64,000 bases of DNA, taken from Chiridota heheva (taxonomy: Eukaryota; Echinodermata; Holothuroidea; Apodida; Chiridotidae). The position numbers were made by a program, and so were the translations under genes. The stretch's first letter is position 1. Each line of letters starts with the position of its first letter. The stretch lies in contig JAIGNY010004510.1 in assembly GCA_020152595.1 (NCBI GenBank), positions 186,001-250,000 of the forward strand. Direction: 5' to 3'. This document shows, in pieces, positions 62,601-64,000 of this stretch. The notes below the pieces were generated by a model, which searched no databases, was not told where the DNA came from, and saw nothing but the letters and a program-made list of their open reading frames with translations.

Positions 62601-63490
62601 TACTTTGACGCCTTGGGCCTATTTTGATGCCTTGAGCCTACTTTGACGCCTTGGGCCTACTTTGGCTCCTTGGGCCTACTCTGACGCCTTGGGCCTATTT
62701 TGACGCCTTGGGCCTATTTTAACGCCTTGGGCCTACTTTGACGCCTTGAGCCTACTTTGACGCCTTGGGCCTACTTTGACATCTTGGGCCTACTTTGACA
62801 TCTCGGGCCTATTTTGATACCTTGTTCCATATCACATTTAAAGATGTCACCAGCAGGTTTGCAGACAACTGTAGATTATCTTGGACATCATATCCCCATG
62901 TTTCTATCAATTGGTTTTGTTTTAATGAAACTAACTTTAACATATTCTATTAATTCACTTTTTCAAACTATCTTTAGGTCATTACTTCAATAGTTCCTCC
63001 TAATGAATTTGAAGTCTCAAAATCTCACAAAAAGACTTTTCTTCTGCTAAAGTTTGCTTCAGGTTATGATGGAGACTTTGGGGAAGGATTGAGAAACAAT
63101 AACTTAATATAAGACAATTTATAGGTTTTCTTGTTGTGATATAACAAAATCTAAATAAAATTTGCATTTAATTAAGGCCTTATTATATAAGGCCTTAATA
63201 CTCAAAATGCTGTAAAATGGTCACATTTAAATTAGTTTGATCAAACATTTGCTAGTGTCATGGCTTATAGAATATATTCTTCCAAGTAAGTTGTTGCAAC
63301 CTGTCCAAACATTTGTAAAGAATAGATGTATTTTAAAGCTAAAAAAGGAAACAAAACTTATACAGTACCTGAATAAATATATTCCAAATCCTTTCTTCTG
63401 TAAACTTTGTCTTTTTTTCCTTCAGAGAATTAAAATGCTCATGGAGTGGTGCACCCTCGATAAGTTCCATCACTATGTACAACTTTTCAT
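14403..63490 (-). CDS. NEK10: NEK10-like protein kinase, C-terminal half, 12 exons (5' part outside window)
   Basis: This is a serine/threonine or dual-specificity kinase of the NIMA-related family. In vertebrates NEK10 is linked to motile cilia and DNA-damage signalling. Exons in transcript order are 63369-63490, 62388-62490, 53560-53638, 51568-51697, 48248-48318, 38247-38396, 36441-36575, 34409-34518, 34070-34144, 19521-19676, 16051-16268 and 14403-14642. All have AG acceptors and GT donors, and codon phase agrees at every junction. Diagnostic motifs are LYIVMELIEGAP (hinge), HRDLTPNNIML (catalytic loop), DFGLARQK, GTILYN-CPE, DVWAIGCILYQM, CLTAKAEDRPDI, LEKKLERERKRTQ, RKVRQISDP, RRRVIERFK and GITYEQMQ. 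The HRDLTPNN loop and the C-terminal motifs are characteristic of NEK10 rather than other NEKs. The N-terminal armadillo-type region and the ATP-binding lobe lie to the right of the window. One or more exons could be missing between 34070 and 19676. Family assignment is firm; the exact 3' end is not. Confidence 0.93.
14690..15424. repeat. 31 bp minisatellite upstream of the last NEK10 exon
   Basis: About 24 copies of ACATTTAAAACATTGGTTAC plus TAATCTATTAG, very homogeneous. It sits about 50 nt from the 3' splice site at 14643. Confidence 0.95.
15603..15940. repeat. 33 bp minisatellite
   Basis: About 10 copies of CATTGCTGCCCAACAGTTGT plus AACCCCACTGCTA. The unit is a multiple of three, so it produces open frames on the plus strand that I do not regard as genes. 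Confidence 0.93.
16051..16268 (-). CDS. NEK10: NEK10 exon: conserved C-terminal block
   Basis: The acceptor is ttctctcttcag and the donor is gtaagtgg. It encodes SAAATLTISPRKVRQISDP, then VLKMLHIIHKIIFICQLPP, then PRRRVIERFKRALFS and NLKNELKK. RKVRQISDP, LPP and RRRVIERFK match the conserved C-terminal region of vertebrate NEK10, which has no assigned catalytic role. A second AG six bases inside the exon could serve as an alternative acceptor, with loss of two residues. It ends in phase 0. Confidence 0.92.
16384..17690 (-). mobile_element. LINE 3'-end relic interrupted by a DNA transposon
   Basis: 16384-16451 (GGTCAAATTGTGCCCGAGAG) matches the 3' end of LINE copy 1 near 39680-39735 (GGTCAAATTGTGCCTGAGAG). 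The match resumes at 17658 with AGAGGTAGGAA. It is a strongly 5'-truncated relic of the same LINE family, split by the element at 16452-17657. Confidence 0.6.
16452..17657. mobile_element. Non-autonomous DNA transposon, 1.2 kb
   Basis: Ends are CAGGGTTTGCACACTTTTTC and, on the complement, CAGGGTTCGCACGGGTGCTTG. AAGCACTTTTCAAG-type sequences are inverted in both subterminal regions. It is flanked by the direct repeat TAGATA (16446-16451 and 17658-17663). No transposase frame survives. The terminus resembles hAT-group MITEs, but only 6 bp of target duplication is visible. Confidence 0.75.
17767..18800. mobile_element. hAT-like non-autonomous transposon, 1.0 kb
   Basis: Termini are TAGGGATGTGCAT and, on the complement, TAGGGATGTGACCG. 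The inverted subterminal block TTATTGTGTACACGATC is present at both ends. Flanks match at only 5 of 8 bases (ATAAATAT/ATAAAGGG), so the target duplication is decayed. No transposase is visible. Confidence 0.7.
18882..19076. repeat. 42-48 bp repeat with telomere-like core
   Basis: Four to five copies of AATACAGAGCTCATGGAACA plus GGTTTAGGGTTACTAACCCT. Each unit contains TTAGGG and CCCTAA as an inverted pair. Confidence 0.8.
19195..19376. repeat. 22 bp minisatellite
   Basis: About eight copies of AACGGCTGATTGATCAATCA plus CC. It lies 145 nt downstream (in the gene) of the donor at 19520. Confidence 0.9.
19521..19676 (-). CDS. NEK10: NEK10 exon: linker before the C-terminal conserved block
   Basis: The acceptor is ttatctctatacag and the donor is gtaagtatt. 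It encodes AVTKAHLVTSGLQVPPSDL, then SLTSDDKKLLRSQSGSY and IETLKRQTSSQRNRP. The other two frames contain stops. It is hydrophilic and not clearly alignable to vertebrate NEK10 by eye. Phase fits both neighbours, and it ends one base into the proline codon completed by the exon at 16268. Confidence 0.8.
19681..20137. other. Intron sequence, nothing recognised
   Basis: Non-repetitive apart from a short CA-rich run near 19900-19925. Confidence 0.5.
20138..21020. repeat. 42 bp minisatellite
   Basis: About 21 copies of AATACCACCAACCTTCATCT plus CTGATGTACCCTACCATAAACC. The unit is divisible by three, giving shadow open frames on both strands. Confidence 0.95.
21277..26605. repeat. 42 bp minisatellite, 5.3 kb, about 126 copies, with higher-order structure
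   Basis: The unit is TGTAATACAATCTAATAGTT then CATTAGTCGTACATGTTTTTAA. Distinctive variant units (GTGTTGAATTTTATACAATC, CATGATCTTAATG, ACAAACTAGTAGTTTATTAG) recur in the same order near 22750, 23710 and 25430. This shows duplication of blocks about 1.0 and 1.72 kb long. Minus-strand open frames of up to 303 codons result from the 14-codon period and are not genes. Confidence 0.97.
26690..27760. repeat. 29 bp minisatellite
   Basis: About 37 copies of GGAACAAGATACTTCATTAC plus TGCCCTTAT. Overlapping open frames follow from the repeat. Confidence 0.95.
27905..29622. repeat. 46-47 bp minisatellite with a variable C tract
   Basis: About 37 copies of GAGTACAATGAGATTCAAAT then GTGGAGGTCTAGTAATCC followed by C. 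The C run varies between units from about five to eight. Confidence 0.95.
29623..29896. other. Intron sequence, nothing recognised
   Basis: No repeat or coding signal was seen. Confidence 0.5.
29897..30847. mobile_element. Possible 0.95 kb MITE with imperfect inverted ends
   Basis: The left end GTTATCAGTCAATCCCCAAA and the complement of the right end, GATAACAGTCGATCCCCAAA, match at 17 of 20 positions. A GCCCCGCCCACC / CACGCCCACTTGG pair lies inside. Two diverged copies of GCTCCTGACTGCTTTGGC occur near 30210 and 30440. No clear target duplication and no coding frame were seen. Confidence 0.45.
30960..31572. repeat. 42 bp minisatellite
   Basis: About 14 copies of ACTAACTGAAGCTAGTTTTA plus GCTTATACTATATTCAGGAATA, with some truncated units near 31435. 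Confidence 0.93.
31573..31885. other. Intron sequence, nothing recognised
   Basis: No tandem unit or coding signal was seen. Confidence 0.5.
31886..34069 (-). repeat. 54/58 bp minisatellite made of exon 3' end plus splice donor
   Basis: On the minus strand each unit reads TGATAGTCTTGAGAGTAGTA, CTAGCAGCGTATCCATGG, then GTAAGTTATT and an intron tail. The first 38 nt equal the last 38 nt of the exon at 34070-34144 with one or two changes. About 39 copies. The distal block (31886-32270) has 54 bp units. The proximal block mostly has 58 bp units, with four extra bases in the intron tail (CAATTGAC or TAATTGAC). Nearly every copy keeps GG|GTAAGT. Confidence 0.95.
34070..34144 (-). CDS. NEK10: NEK10 exon: short acidic/serine exon whose 3' end seeds an array
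   Basis: This is a 75 nt exon with acceptor ttttgtttcag and donor gtaagttatt after ATGG. It encodes DSSGIEEDDPSTC, then DSLESSTSSVSM. Only this copy has an acceptor. Its last 38 nt plus the donor are repeated about 39 times to the left (31886-34069), downstream in the transcript. The first donor joins in phase to the exon at 19676 (G+CT gives alanine). Confidence 0.8.
34409..34518 (-). CDS. NEK10: NEK10 exon: serine-rich linker
   Basis: The acceptor is ttttgtaccag and the donor is gtaagttt. It encodes DVFDSADELSSSSRSTKG, then TSSDHSHPLVSRDIEKST. This is low-complexity and acidic/serine-rich, as in the poorly conserved linker of NEK10. The call rests on splice sites and on phase agreement with the exons at 36441 and 34070, not on residue conservation. 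Confidence 0.8.
34640..34998. repeat. 17 bp minisatellite
   Basis: About 21 copies of GCTGACCGAGTCATCAA with substitutions. It lies about 120 nt upstream of the acceptor at 34519. Confidence 0.92.
35085..36405. repeat. 25 bp minisatellite
   Basis: About 52 copies of GTAAGACTCAAATGCAAGAG plus GTAAT. It starts about 35 nt past the splice donor of the exon at 36441-36575. Confidence 0.95.
36441..36575 (-). CDS. NEK10: NEK10 exon: post-kinase coiled coil
   Basis: The acceptor is ccttttgaag and the donor is gtaagt. It encodes HYHEATRNMQNYHRLFL, ASQERYDRLANLSGSAG and SSIKSDSDM. It is helical and charged, then Ser/Gly-rich, corresponding to the segment just after the coiled coil of vertebrate NEK10. 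Phase is 1 at the start and 2 at the end, which fits both neighbours. The 25 bp array of 35085-36405 starts about 35 nt past the donor. Confidence 0.85.
36645..37566. repeat. 22 bp minisatellite
   Basis: About 42 copies of GATGGCAACTGACCACCCTC plus CT, with G-A and C-T variants. It lies about 70 nt upstream of the acceptor at 36576. Open frames on the minus strand are repeat artefacts. Confidence 0.95.
37790..38246 (-). repeat. 46 bp minisatellite containing copies of the adjacent splice donor
   Basis: On the minus strand units read GAAGTAAGTCAGAACATGTG then CTGGACCAATGTAATTTACA. The exon at 38247-38396 ends ...CAGAA|GTAAGTCAGAACATGTG, so units repeat three exon bases plus the donor and the first part of the intron. 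About 10 copies. Some donors have changed to ATAAGT. Confidence 0.9.
38247..38396 (-). CDS. NEK10: NEK10 exon: end of kinase domain and coiled coil
   Basis: The acceptor is gtttttag and the donor is gtaagtcag. The exon encodes CLTAKAEDRPDIIEV, then AALISDVMMRHVDIL, then LEKKLERERKRTQ. The arginine of EDRPDI is the conserved subdomain XI arginine that closes the kinase fold. The charged heptad-like tail starts a coiled coil. The donor and three exon bases recur in the array at 37790-38246. Confidence 0.93.
38560..39660. repeat. 44 bp minisatellite, left part (split by LINE copy 1)
   Basis: About 25 copies of GGGCTTTTATTGCGTATGGA plus CACGTCGAGGTGACAATAAC and TCAA. The array stops within a unit at ...GGACATGTA and resumes at 42127 with GTAGAGGTGAC. 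Confidence 0.95.
39664..42127 (-). mobile_element. Non-LTR retrotransposon, 5'-truncated 3' half (RT and RNase H), I/Jockey group
   Basis: Read on the minus strand, the fragments run as follows: INQRLNWFLETNIILSPHQS with GFQKRCNTPDQLI (RT start, 41850-41990), FDLKKAFDTTWK (about 41800), EEGVPQGSIL, LYVDDVTIF (RT catalytic YVDD, about 41533-41550), a long RT thumb and C-terminal stretch (40761-41500), then RNase H with YTDGS, FSAEAKAI, IFSDSKAV and PSHVGIPGNDRAN (40300-40700). Several frameshifts separate them, so it is inactive. The 3' end carries an A-rich tail (complement of 39664-39680). The RNase H domain argues for the I/Jockey group rather than CR1 or RTE. It lies in the same orientation as NEK10. 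Confidence 0.88.
42127..42826. repeat. 44 bp minisatellite, right part
   Basis: About 16 more copies of the 38560-39660 unit on the other side of the LINE. Confidence 0.95.
42830..43203. repeat. 40 bp minisatellite
   Basis: About nine copies of AACTCAGAAACTAAGTATGC plus TACTTTCATAACTTAGCTAT. It directly abuts the previous array. Confidence 0.93.
43205..44765. repeat. About 70 bp minisatellite with hairpin and CA tract
   Basis: About 22 copies. Each contains TTACATGTTGTATTGTACAC, TATGGTATGATACGCCTC, ATCATATACCATACACTTC and a (CA)4-7 run of variable length. TATGGTATGA and TCATATACCATA form an imperfect hairpin in each unit. Confidence 0.95.
44766..48240. other. Less repetitive intron segment
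   Basis: Mostly single-copy-looking sequence with no exon that fits NEK10. An 80 bp tandem duplication (AAAGTTACATATTTTGTCCG) occupies about 45705-45865, and a G-run lies near 46890. Open frames of 60-130 codons on both strands show no family resemblance, and old transposon debris is likely. Confidence 0.5.
48248..48318 (-). CDS. NEK10: NEK10 exon: alpha-G/H linker
   Basis: This is a 71 nt exon with acceptor tcttttatag and donor gtaagt. It encodes IVAAEYPPVPDGKYSSQ then VSNTIR and two bases of a lysine codon. The sequence corresponds to the I-V-x-A-x-Y-x-P-V-P-x-G-x-Y-S segment in the C-lobe of NEK10. The acceptor pyrimidine tract is the first unit of the upstream 35 bp array, so repeat sequence forms the functional 3' splice site region. 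Confidence 0.9.
48319..51335. repeat. 35 bp minisatellite, 3.0 kb, abutting a 3' splice site
   Basis: About 86 copies of AACATTAAAGATAACAATAC plus ACAAGGATAACAATG. On the minus strand the last unit, TTGTGTATTGTTATCTTT, runs into TATAG at the acceptor of the exon at 48318. Variant units recur in order (for example ACACGAAGAT near 48617 and 49562; ATATAC(G/A)GCT near 49421 and 50752), showing block duplications. Confidence 0.96.
51568..51697 (-). CDS. NEK10: NEK10 exon: CPE to alpha-F/alpha-G
   Basis: The acceptor is tctcttccag and the donor is gtaagt. The exon encodes (C)PEIIQNLPYSDKADVWAIG, then CILYQMCTLNPPFYSS and NMLSLATK, and ends in phase 0. DVWAIGCILYQM is the alpha-F region of subdomain IX, and NPPFYSSNML is a NEK10-like substrate-lobe sequence. 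The intron downstream of it in the gene is almost entirely the 35 bp array at 48319-51335. Confidence 0.95.
51835..52800. repeat. 39 bp minisatellite
   Basis: About 25 copies of AATGCTACCCAATCAAACCT plus ATTCCATACATCAATGTAC. The period of 13 codons keeps a plus-strand frame open for 338 codons, which is a repeat artefact. Confidence 0.96.
52975..53559 (-). repeat. 47 bp minisatellite made of exon 3' end plus splice donor
   Basis: On the minus strand units read GGAACTATATTATACAATTG, then GTAATCATTTATTTACATAC and TTTAAAG. The exon at 53560-53638 ends GGAACCATATTATACAATTG followed by GTAACCATTTATTTACATG. About 12 copies with indels. Many keep GTAACC or GTAATC at the donor position. Confidence 0.92.
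53560..53638 (-). CDS. NEK10: NEK10 exon: DFG and activation loop
   Basis: The acceptor is ttctttgcag and the donor is gtaacc, following AATTG. The split first codon becomes threonine, giving T-DFGLARQKQPD, then CSKMTSVVGTILYN and a split cysteine codon completed by the next exon. This is the DFG motif and the activation segment up to the C-P-E motif that replaces A/S-P-E. The donor is not the strongest consensus. The last 20 nt of this exon plus the donor are the seed of the array at 52975-53580. Confidence 0.93.
53668..54236. repeat. 37 bp minisatellite, left part (split by LINE copy 2)
   Basis: About 15 copies of ACAATTCATTCTAGTCATGC plus TGGTAATGTTACACTAT. It starts about 30 nt upstream of the acceptor at 53639. 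Confidence 0.94.
54237..56795 (-). mobile_element. Non-LTR retrotransposon 5' half (ORF1 zinc knuckles, endonuclease, RT start), 3' end missing
   Basis: Minus-strand fragments in order: a gag-like Cys block (CGNCRVLDHENTSC, then CTNCDGNHPA...KDCPIW, about 56640-56790) and TYPEARKQFL; a Pro/Thr-rich region (about 56200-56560); AP endonuclease with IIQWNIRSLEANSEEID, LQETFLK, GGVSILIR, ILLGDFNAHKPLWGS and SDHYPLLI (about 55400-56060); then linker and the first part of RT, ending near 54240. Frames are broken repeatedly. The element lacks everything after the early RT, including the 3' end, although target-primed insertion normally preserves the 3' end. Confidence 0.85.
54334..54659. repeat. 163 bp tandem duplication inside LINE copy 2
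   Basis: 54334-54496 and 54497-54659 are near-identical (both contain CATAATTTTACAGAGACAGC and GGAGGGGTCGGTACTGTCCC). The duplicated piece is the start of the RT region, and copy 1 carries it only once. Confidence 0.9.
56796..57092. other. Unassigned segment between LINE copy 2 and the 37 bp array
   Basis: AT-rich, with no frame matching LINE ORF1. It could be the degraded 5' region of the LINE or an unrelated insertion. Confidence 0.4.
57093..58010. repeat. 37 bp minisatellite, right part
   Basis: About 25 copies of the same unit as 53668-54236. Three units have TTTCTAGACATGTTCGTAA variants toward the right end. Confidence 0.94.
58011..59105. repeat. Dispersed repeat segment, copy 1
   Basis: It includes a GT microsatellite near 58343-58362 and a 58 bp tandem pair (ACATGAACCAAAATTGGTGG, about 58390-58510). 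At 58735-59000 lies a block containing CCAACCCTATGTTGTACCAT and GTTATGGAATGGTA that recurs at 61085-61470. No coding frame was seen. Confidence 0.65.
59113..60370. repeat. 24 bp minisatellite with larger duplication
   Basis: Units are CCCATGTCCCACATGGCATC plus CCAC, many degenerate. A non-array segment (AAGAAGTCTCATCCTAGCTA, TTGAGCATACTATGTAT) at about 60027-60135 recurs at 60365-60480. This shows duplication of a roughly 340 bp block including array and flank. Open frames of up to 221 codons on either strand come from the 8-codon period. Confidence 0.9.
60371..61084. other. Intron sequence with flank duplicates
   Basis: Contains the second flank copy (60371-60480) and a weaker third near 60640-60720. 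A GGCCGGCCGGCCGG run sits at about 61020-61033. Nothing coding. Confidence 0.5.
61085..61470. repeat. Dispersed repeat segment, copy 2
   Basis: Direct copy of 58735-59000, including TTATGTACTAATTTGTACAT. The start of the unit (GTACAAGAYCTATCTATACC) occurs again about 310 bp later (61398), so it is itself a partial tandem repeat. Confidence 0.7.
61471..61929. other. Intron sequence, mostly nothing recognised
   Basis: A short TCCACATGGTCAAAATA repeat of about 17 bp occurs four times near 61825-61890. Confidence 0.55.
61930..62135. repeat. 44 bp minisatellite
   Basis: About four to five copies of ATTTGTTCCCATTCCTTATT plus ACAGCTATATAATCAAAATTAATA. Confidence 0.9.
62388..62490 (-). CDS. NEK10: NEK10 exon: catalytic loop
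   Basis: The acceptor is tgtatgcacag and the donor is gtaagt. The exon starts in phase 0 and ends one base into a threonine codon. It encodes IVLALRYIHKEKG, then IIHRDLTPNNIML, then GENDKVTI. HRD carries the catalytic aspartate and the second N of PNN is the usual metal-binding asparagine. The position normally occupied by lysine in HRDLKxxN is threonine, which is also the case in vertebrate NEK10. Short arrays lie on both sides, at 61930-62135 and 62555-62830. Confidence 0.95.
62555..62830. repeat. 19 bp minisatellite
   Basis: About 14 copies of GCCTTGGGCCTACTTTGAC. It begins about 65 nt upstream of the acceptor at 62491. Confidence 0.92.
62831..63368. other. Intron sequence, nothing recognised
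   Basis: AT-rich, non-repetitive. The short inverted pair AAGGCCTTATTATATAAGGCCTT lies near 63175-63197. Confidence 0.5.
63369..63490 (-). CDS. NEK10: NEK10 exon: kinase hinge and alpha-D/alpha-E
   Basis: The acceptor is taatttcag and the donor is gtactg. The exon starts with two bases of a split codon and ends in phase 0. It encodes EKLYIVMELIEGAPLHEHF followed by a lysine-rich stretch and FTEERIWNIFIQ. This covers strand beta-5, the hinge after a methionine gatekeeper (VMEL), and the start of helix E. It is the most upstream exon inside the window. The glycine loop, VAIK lysine and alpha-C helix must be encoded further right. Confidence 0.92.
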
Positions 63491-63627
63491 CTGAAATTAC
63501 ATCAAATAAATTTAATCTTTAAATATTATACAATATATGATGAAAATTTATCAATTGATTTAATGACTCTTATAACAGAAACATCATCACTTTATAAATG
63601 GTTGTTGTTTTGATAACATCTTTTCAA

Positions 63628-64000
63628 ATTGCTCTTCCTGTATGTCTAAAGAATGCCTTTTATCCATACCAACCTATCAGAGATCACGTCTCAATCTAAA
63701 GAATGCCTTTCATCCATATCAACCTATCAGAGATCACGTCTCAATGTAAAGAATGCCTTTTATCCATATCAACCTAATCACGTCTCAATGTAAAGAATGC
63801 CTTTTATCCATATCAACCTATCAGTGATCACGTCTCAATCTAAAGAATGCCTTTTATCCATACCAACCTATCAGAGATCACGTCTCAATGTGAAGAATGC
63901 TTTTTATCCATATCAACCTATCAGAGATCACGTCTCAATCTAAAAAATGCCTTTTATCCATATCAACCTATCAGAGATCACGTCTCAATCTAAAGAATGC
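63628..64000. repeat. 50 bp minisatellite, window edge
   Basis: About seven copies of AAAGAATGCCTTTTATCCAT plus ATCAACCTATCAGAGATCAC and GTCTCAATCT. It continues to the right. It lies about 135 nt upstream of the acceptor at 63491. Confidence 0.93.

Noticed and set aside
1-64000. tRNA, rRNA or bacterial-type operons
   Set aside because: No cloverleaf, rRNA core or ribosome-binding-site-spaced gene cluster was seen on either strand.

Overview
This is eukaryotic, animal DNA. The only cellular gene I can support is the C-terminal half of a NEK10-type protein kinase on the minus strand. I placed twelve exons between 63490 and 14403, using conserved kinase motifs, GT/AG splice sites and codon phase that agrees across all eleven junctions. 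Together they encode about 528 residues: kinase domain from the hinge onward, a coiled coil, a serine/acid-rich linker, and a conserved C-terminal region ending near 14403. The 5' part of the gene lies beyond the right edge. Coding sequence is about 1.6 kb (2.5%) of the window. Intron-rich structure, minisatellite-packed introns, hAT-like elements and an I/Jockey-group LINE suggest a marine invertebrate, but the species cannot be read from the sequence.

Layout from left to right. 1-14030: AT-rich DNA with two related, apparently non-coding composite elements with terminal inverted repeats (1472-4879 and 6067-12632). Each sits inside a minisatellite, and each has a 264 bp MITE-like unit at its left end. 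14403-19676: the last three NEK10 exons, short arrays and two DNA transposon relics. 20138-34069: a roughly 14 kb intron made largely of arrays, including a 5.3 kb block of about 126 copies of a 42 bp unit. 34070-38396: four closely spaced exons separated by arrays. 38560-48240: a large intron with a LINE 3' half inserted in a 44 bp array, a hairpin-forming array, and 3.4 kb of less repetitive DNA. 48248-53638: three kinase-domain exons separated by arrays. 53668-62380: an intron with a LINE 5' half inserted in a 37 bp array, then a 24 bp array. 62388-63490: two kinase exons. 63628-64000: another array.

Roughly 30 kb, close to half the window, is tandem repeat in about 30 families with different units. 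The most interesting signal is that several arrays are built from the exon-intron boundary next to them. The array at 31886-34069 repeats the last 38 nt of the exon at 34070-34144 plus its splice donor, about 39 times. The array at 52975-53580 repeats the last 20 nt of the exon at 53560-53638 plus its donor. The array at 37790-38246 repeats the donor of the exon at 38247-38396. The intron arrays therefore carry dozens of decoy 5' splice sites beside real exons.

Unit lengths and copy numbers were counted by eye and are approximate. No alignments, database searches or transcript data were available.
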